Assembly: GCA_903828025.1 (NCBI GenBank)
Contig: CAIKKO010000002.1
Location: forward strand, 1 to 17,489
Length of the DNA: 17,489 bases
DNA from: an uncultured Sphingomonadales bacterium
GTDB taxonomy: Bacteria > Pseudomonadota > Alphaproteobacteria > Sphingomonadales > Sphingomonadaceae
Direction of reading: 5' to 3'
The notes beneath the pieces were generated by a model. The model was given only the letters and a program-made list of their open reading frames with translations. It made no database searches and had not been told where the DNA came from. The translations under genes were made by a program, and so were the position numbers. Shown piece by piece: positions 13,485-17,489 of the stretch (the first letter of the stretch is position 1; each line of letters opens with the position of its first letter).

Positions 13485-13568
13485 ATGGCCCGTTCACCGC
13501 ATTTCGGCTGCTTGAGCGCGCTGCGGCTTGCCTATCCGCGCGCCTTGAAGGTTAATGCGGACCTATGA
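13485..13568 (+). CDS. Possible 27-codon leader ORF translationally coupled to the cyclophilin gene
   Basis: ATG at 13485 has AAAGG about seven bases upstream and opens a 27-codon frame whose TGA (13566-13568) overlaps the cyclophilin ATG (13565-13567) as ATGA. The cyclophilin start has no good ribosome binding site of its own (the nearest AAGG is about 14 bases away), so coupling would explain how it is translated. The peptide (MARSPHFGCLSALRLAYPRA...) matches no family I know. It could also be chance. Confidence 0.3.
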   Translation: MARSPHFGCLSALRLAYPRALKVNADL

Positions 13569-14230
13569 TGCACCGCCGATTCGTCCTTGCCGCGCTCCCG
13601 CTGGCGGCCCTGCTCATGGCCGCTGCCCCAAAGGGCAAAGCGCCCGTGGCCCCGCCCCCGCCCCCGCCGCCGCTCGCCGCCGTCGAGCGGGTGGCGATCA
13701 CCACCGAGCTTGGCACGATCGAGCTGGCGCTCGATGGCGTGCATGCGCCGGTCAGCACGGCCAATTTTCTCCACTACGTCGATACCCGGCGGCTGGACGG
13801 GATCACGTTCTACCGCGCGATGCATCTGGCGTGGGGTGATCAGCCGAACGGGTTGATTCAGGGCGGCCTGCGCGATCCGCGCCGCCTGTTTCCGCCCATC
13901 GCGCACGAGCCGACCAGCCAGACCGGCTTGCGCCACACGGCGGGGACGATCTCGATGGCGCGCAATGCTCCGGGCACTGCGGTCGCGGATTTCTCGATTC
14001 TGCTGTCCGACATGGCCGGGCTCGATGCCGATGCGGCCTCTGCCGACCCCGAAGCGCAAGCGGGTTATGCCGCGTTTGGCCATGTCACGTCGGGCATGGA
14101 GGTGGTGCGCGCGATCTGGGACGCACCGATTTCGGCGACGCTGGGCGAAGGCTACATGCGCGGGCAGATGCTCGACAAACCGGTCAAAGTGCTCAGCGTG
14201 CGGCGCTTGCCGCCTGCCCCGGCACCCTGA
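13565..14230 (+). CDS. Exported cyclophilin-type peptidyl-prolyl cis-trans isomerase
   Basis: The 221-residue protein has a signal peptide (MMHRRFVLAALPLAALLMAAA), a Pro-rich linker (APPPPPPPLA) and one cyclophilin domain at about residues 40-215. Landmarks are ITTELGTIELALDGVHAPVSTANFLHYVD, ITFYRAMH (the catalytic Arg in FYR), GLIQGGLRDP, GTISMARNAPGTAVADFSILLSD and GYAAFGHVTSGMEVVRAI. It would speed proline isomerisation in periplasmic protein folding. The usual FSQFFI element is replaced by ADFSILLS, a variant common in this exported branch. The start may be 13565 or the ATG immediately after it at 13568. A 27-codon ORF ends on this start codon. It is divergent from the TonB-C gene across 207 bp and converges on the glycoside hydrolase with a 19-bp gap. 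Confidence 0.9.
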   Translation: MMHRRFVLAALPLAALLMAAAPKGKAPVAPPPPPPPLAAVERVAITTELGTIELALDGVHAPVSTANFLHYVDTRRLDGITFYRAMHLAWGDQPNGLIQGGLRDPRRLFPPIAHEPTSQTGLRHTAGTISMARNAPGTAVADFSILLSDMAGLDADAASADPEAQAGYAAFGHVTSGMEVVRAIWDAPISATLGEGYMRGQMLDKPVKVLSVRRLPPAPAP

Positions 14231-14249
14231 GCCGGATCAGCGCGTTCGA

Positions 14250-15971
14250 TCAACTTGGGCAGTCCACCGGCTCGCCCGCCCCGCGCTGGAACAGGACCAG
14301 GCGGTAGTCAAAGGAATCCCCGCCCGCAGTCTGGTTCGGACCCGCAACAAAGTCGATCCATTCGCCCGCCGCGAGGTCCGCGCTCAGCAGTGGCAACTGC
14401 GTCCGAGCGGTCAGCACCCCGCGCCACAGCACTTTGGCACCCACCATCACGGTGAGGTCGACCCCGTCGCCGACCGGTCCCTTGGCAAAGCAACCGCCGA
14501 TGTCGATGGACTCGGCCGCAGTCGCCACATGGCGCCACACCGCCCTGATCGGGGCGACGCCGGTGCCCGCAGGCGCGGCCGATGTCGCGTTGATCCGCAG
14601 CGGGCGATACCAGCGGTCGCCGAAATAAGAGGTGAACTGGTCGTCGAACAACGGCAGGCGGTTCAAAGTGTCGCCCTTGGTCCGCGCAAAGTATTTCCAT
14701 TGCGGCGTGCCCCAGCCCATCAGCGTGTCGGCGATCCAGGTGGAGGGGCCGAAGCGGATCGCCGTTGTGCCGGTGATCACCAGTGGCCTTTCGTTCACGG
14801 CGGGGGTGGGCGGCGTCGCGCCAGTCGCATCCCGCACGTGTCCGCCATCCACCGTGATAGCGCGCGGTGCGCCCCAGACCACGGTGGTATCCGCGCCGAA
14901 GCGATAGGCGAACAGCAGCGGATCGCCCAGATCCAGCCGTTGCGGCCGCCCGAGCGGGAGGAGCTGCTGCATGAGCTGGAAGGCGCTGGCCTGCGCTTTG
15001 GGGGCAGAACCGGCATAGAGGCCCATGTTCGGAAACCACCGCTGGTCGAGCAGCGCGTACCAGCTCGCCTGCGCTGCACCGGCGGCCGCCAGCATGGTCG
15101 TCTGCTTGATCAGTTCACCGGCAGCGAGCGGTTGGTCGGTGGTATCGACGCTGAATTCGCTGGCCCAGACAGGCACACGGCGGCCGGCCGCATCCATGGC
15201 GGCATTGAGATTGGCAAGCTCGACATCCAGCCCCTCGGCGCGGGTGCGATAGGGATGGACGACCACGCCATCGACGGAATTGAGCAACCCGGAAGAGAAT
15301 AGCGGTTTCAAAAATCCCGTACCGATCATGTTGGTCGACCCGCCCAGAATCGCGGTGCGCCCGCCGATCCGGGCGCGCACGGCCTTGATGGTGCGGACAT
15401 AGGCGGCCGACTTGTCGGCCCCGGCGGGGTAGGTCATCGTCCCGGTGCCGTTGAGTTCGTTGCCAACCTCGATTGCGGCAAGGCACGGGCCAAAGCGGTC
15501 GGATAGCGCGGCGAGATAGGCGGCAAAAGCCGCATTGCCCTCCGCAGTCCACACCCAGTAGCCAGTGTCGTAGAGCGGATTGGTCGGCACCACGGTGAGC
15601 AACAGGCGCTCGCCCGCCGCGCAGGCCGCCGCCAGATTCTGCGCGGCCGGGCCGTTCAGACTATAGCTTCCGTGCGTCTTCTCACCGTCAGCCCAAGGCA
15701 GCGAATCGCGCAGCATCGGCGCGGAAACCTGCTGTGCCTGCGCCAGTGCGGAGGCTGGCCAGCCCTGGCTGAAATGGGTCTGAACGCTCAAAGTCATTGG
15801 CGGCATTTGCGCAGCAGGTGGCGCGGCGGCGACCGCGTTCGATACCGGCGAGGCGATTTCGGCCGTGCGGCGGAGCTGGGCAGGGCCACACGCCGCCAGC
15901 ATCGCAATCAGCACCATGATGCGAATCGTTGGGCGCACGAGCGTGGGCAGCATCAAAATACGGCGAACCAT
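14250..15971 (-). CDS. Lipoprotein glycoside hydrolase, clan GH-A (GH39-like) with C-terminal beta-rich region
   Basis: The 573-residue protein has a lipoprotein signal (RIMVLIAMLAAC, lipid-modified Cys28) and a TIM-barrel domain at about residues 58-350. The acid/base pair Asn171-Glu172 sits in IEVGNELNG, and the probable nucleophile is Glu272 in VWASEFSV, the two Glu positions expected in clan GH-A. HPYRTRAEGLDVEL and ASWYALLDQRWFPNMGLY fit the barrel. A beta-sandwich region to about 440 is followed by a segment (IDIGGCFAKGPVGDGVDLTVMV) that may bind carbohydrate. The substrate is not known. The ATG at 15971 is set by GGAG eight bases upstream; an in-frame ATG at 16016 would spoil the signal peptide. 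It neighbours the UDP-sugar dehydrogenase gene, so a role in trimming or turning over an exopolysaccharide is plausible but inferred. Confidence 0.82.
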   Translation of the reverse strand: MVRRILMLPTLVRPTIRIMVLIAMLAACGPAQLRRTAEIASPVSNAVAAAPPAAQMPPMTLSVQTHFSQGWPASALAQAQQVSAPMLRDSLPWADGEKTHGSYSLNGPAAQNLAAACAAGERLLLTVVPTNPLYDTGYWVWTAEGNAAFAAYLAALSDRFGPCLAAIEVGNELNGTGTMTYPAGADKSAAYVRTIKAVRARIGGRTAILGGSTNMIGTGFLKPLFSSGLLNSVDGVVVHPYRTRAEGLDVELANLNAAMDAAGRRVPVWASEFSVDTTDQPLAAGELIKQTTMLAAAGAAQASWYALLDQRWFPNMGLYAGSAPKAQASAFQLMQQLLPLGRPQRLDLGDPLLFAYRFGADTTVVWGAPRAITVDGGHVRDATGATPPTPAVNERPLVITGTTAIRFGPSTWIADTLMGWGTPQWKYFARTKGDTLNRLPLFDDQFTSYFGDRWYRPLRINATSAAPAGTGVAPIRAVWRHVATAAESIDIGGCFAKGPVGDGVDLTVMVGAKVLWRGVLTARTQLPLLSADLAAGEWIDFVAGPNQTAGGDSFDYRLVLFQRGAGEPVDCPS

Positions 15972-16625
15972 GGCACAGTCTCCAGACGGTTGGGTCCAGA
16001 CGGGGGGACACGGCAAGGCTTTGCCGGAAGCGACTTAATGCGGTCCCAGCGGAATGGCTTAAGCACCCATTTTTCTGTGTTGCGCTAGTCTCGCCAAACG
16101 CTCGGGGGTTTTGCTTAGGGCAATTTCCTCGGTCGCACTTTGCGCTCCTACCGCCCGCCTGCTTCCGCGTTGGCAAATGATTGCTCCAACGTGGTGCGAT
16201 CTCGCGCAAACCTGCCGGGATTGGCGGCAGTGCAAGCGACGGGCTGTCGCTGCACACCTGGCGGGGATACCCGTAAAAACGGCGGCTTCACCGCAGAGCG
16301 CCGAATGCATGCGCCATCATGCCCTGAAGGTCCGATAGGCCGCAGAGCGGCACCCGGCGCGCTGAGCGTGCGCGCTTTGCAAATGGCGTGTTTCCCGCTA
16401 CGAAGCGAAATAGTTGGAAATCTGTCATATAACCAATGCAGAACGGGTCGTTGGAGGGGAATGCGGTGCAATCGCTACTGCGCTTGAGTTAGCGCGGCGA
16501 TGCCCGTAGTGGCCCGGTTTATTTTCGTCGGGGCTGGTCGTACGTGCGGCCGGCTTGGGCGTTGGGGGGTGAGCGGTTCCAGGCCGTGACCGGTTGACTG
16601 AGCTCACGAGGCAGGTTGTCATTGT
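15972..16625. other. Intergenic stretch of about 650 bp upstream of the polysaccharide gene, no recognisable gene
   Basis: No open frame here has a plausible start, family motif or codon pattern. Short frames on both strands are broken and Arg/Cys/His-rich, as expected of non-coding DNA. The base composition is visibly less GC-rich than the flanking genes, especially around 16060-16130 and 16390-16440. I see no tRNA, clear terminator or repeat. It probably holds the divergent promoters of the glycoside hydrolase and the sugar dehydrogenase, with a long leader for the latter. GAGGCAGG at about 16606-16613 can serve as the dehydrogenase ribosome binding site. Confidence 0.6.
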
Positions 16626-17489
16626 ATGAATGCTATCGGCAAAATCGGCATTGTCGGCCTTGGTTACGTTGGTCTGCCGCTAGCAGTATCGTTCGCGCGG
16701 AAGTACGCTGTGGTGGGCTTCGATGTGAGCGAGGCGCGCGTCAGCACGCTGCGTCAGGGCATTGACTATACCAACGAGATCACCGCCGAAGAGCTGCAGC
16801 GCTCGAATCTGGTCATCACCGGATCGGTGGAAGATCTGCGCGGTTGCCGCATTCTGATCGTGACCGTGCCGACCCCGGTCGATGATAGCTGTCGCCCGGA
16901 CTTCTCCAATCTCAAGGACGCCTGCGCCGCGCTCGGCAAAGTGATCGAGCCCGGCGTGATCGTCGTGTTCGAAAGCACCGTCTATCCCGGCGCGACCGAG
17001 GAAGTCTGCGCGCCGGTGATCGAGGCCGCCTCCGGTCTCAAGAGCGGCGAGGGCTTCAAGCTCGGCTATAGCCCCGAACGCATCAATCCGGGCGACAAGG
17101 CGCATCCGCTCGAGGCGATCGTCAAGGTCGTGGCGGGACAAGACGCCGAAACGCTCGACACGCTGGCCGAACTCTATGGCTCGATCATCCACGCCGGCAT
17201 CCACCGTGCCTCTTCGATCCGTGTCGCCGAAGCGGCCAAGGTGATCGAGAACACGCAGCGTGATATCAACATTGCGCTGATGAACGAGATATCGAAGATC
17301 TGCGATCTCGTCGGCATCCGCACCAGCGAAGTGCTCGCGGCGGCGGGCACCAAGTGGAACTTCCTCAAGTTCTATCCCGGGCTGGTCGGCGGCCACTGCA
17401 TCGGGGTCGATCCCTATTATCTGACGGCCAAGGCCGAACAACTGGGCTATCACCCCGAAGTGATCCTGTCGGGCCGCCGCATCAACGAT
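16626..17489 (+). CDS. UDP-N-acetylhexosamine (nucleotide-sugar) 6-dehydrogenase, TviB/WbpA-like (partial, 3' end outside window)
   Basis: The first 288 residues are present; the family is usually about 425 long. The NAD-binding GIVGLGYVGLPLA (Gly11-x-Gly13-x-x-Gly16) opens the protein, followed by VTVPTPVD, FESTVYPGATEE and YSPERINPGD, which distinguishes the UDP-HexNAc dehydrogenases from plain UDP-glucose dehydrogenases. The helix lysine Lys205 is in AKVIENTQRDINIALMNE and the catalytic Cys258 in GGHCIGVDPYYL. The enzyme oxidises C6 of a UDP-sugar in two NAD-dependent steps to make a uronic acid for capsule, O-antigen or exopolysaccharide. The exact sugar cannot be told. The ATG at 16626 is the first in frame with a purine-rich site about ten bases upstream. 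It is probably the first gene of a polysaccharide cluster running out of the window. Confidence 0.9.
   Translation, partial: MNAIGKIGIVGLGYVGLPLAVSFARKYAVVGFDVSEARVSTLRQGIDYTNEITAEELQRSNLVITGSVEDLRGCRILIVTVPTPVDDSCRPDFSNLKDACAALGKVIEPGVIVVFESTVYPGATEEVCAPVIEAASGLKSGEGFKLGYSPERINPGDKAHPLEAIVKVVAGQDAETLDTLAELYGSIIHAGIHRASSIRVAEAAKVIENTQRDINIALMNEISKICDLVGIRTSEVLAAAGTKWNFLKFYPGLVGGHCIGVDPYYLTAKAEQLGYHPEVILSGRRIND

Noticed and set aside
13965..15302. 445-codon plus-strand frame spanning the cyclophilin end and the glycoside hydrolase
   Set aside because: It crosses two well-supported genes in other frames and has no family signature.

Overview
The window looks like chromosome of a high-GC alphaproteobacterium, most likely a sphingomonad (Novosphingobium/Erythrobacter-like). 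This rests on base composition, codon use and family content: a SigF-type ECF sigma factor with an NrsF-type anti-sigma factor, DUF692/DUF2063/DUF2282 genes, a type II NADH dehydrogenase and the start of a polysaccharide locus. No rRNA, tRNA, CRISPR array, insertion sequence or prophage gene was seen.

Layout. (1) 1-2836, plus strand: the 3' end of one outer-membrane-like protein, a complete paralogue, and a secreted papain-family cysteine peptidase whose ribosome binding site touches the paralogue's stop codon. (2) 2840-7065: a bufferin (MNIO-modified, metal-binding RiPP-like) locus split in two. A minus-strand operon carries a Cys-rich precursor (bufA2-like), the DUF692 multinuclear iron oxidase (bufB) and its DUF2063 partner (bufC). 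A plus-strand unit carries a DUF2282 precursor (bufA1-like) and a DoxX membrane protein. A PLP aminotransferase gene lies between them. (3) 7260-12922: an NrsF-type membrane anti-sigma factor, a peroxiredoxin-like protein, two divergent LysR regulators, a type II NADH dehydrogenase and a SigF-type ECF sigma factor. (4) 12998-14230: a small exported TonB-C-domain protein and a periplasmic cyclophilin. (5) 14250-17489: a lipoprotein glycoside hydrolase, about 650 bp without a recognisable gene, and the 5' part of a UDP-sugar dehydrogenase that probably opens an exopolysaccharide locus.

The main result is regulatory. An element TGTAACC-N16-CGAA occurs, with exactly 16 bp between the boxes, upstream of both bufferin precursor genes, once on each strand. 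A one-mismatch copy (TGTAACG-N16-CGAA) lies 43 bp upstream of the NADH dehydrogenase gene, which is followed 112 bp later by the ECF sigma gene. A fourth, perfect copy lies inside a LysR gene. The spacing and bases resemble what I recall of the promoter read by Caulobacter SigF, the sigma factor held by NrsF and released by heavy metals. The inferred model is metal stress, then NrsF (conserved Cys139 and Cys189), then SigF, then both bufferins, their MNIO enzyme and DoxX, plus ndh and possibly sigF itself as positive feedback. The sigma and anti-sigma genes, usually neighbours, are 4.4 kb apart here.
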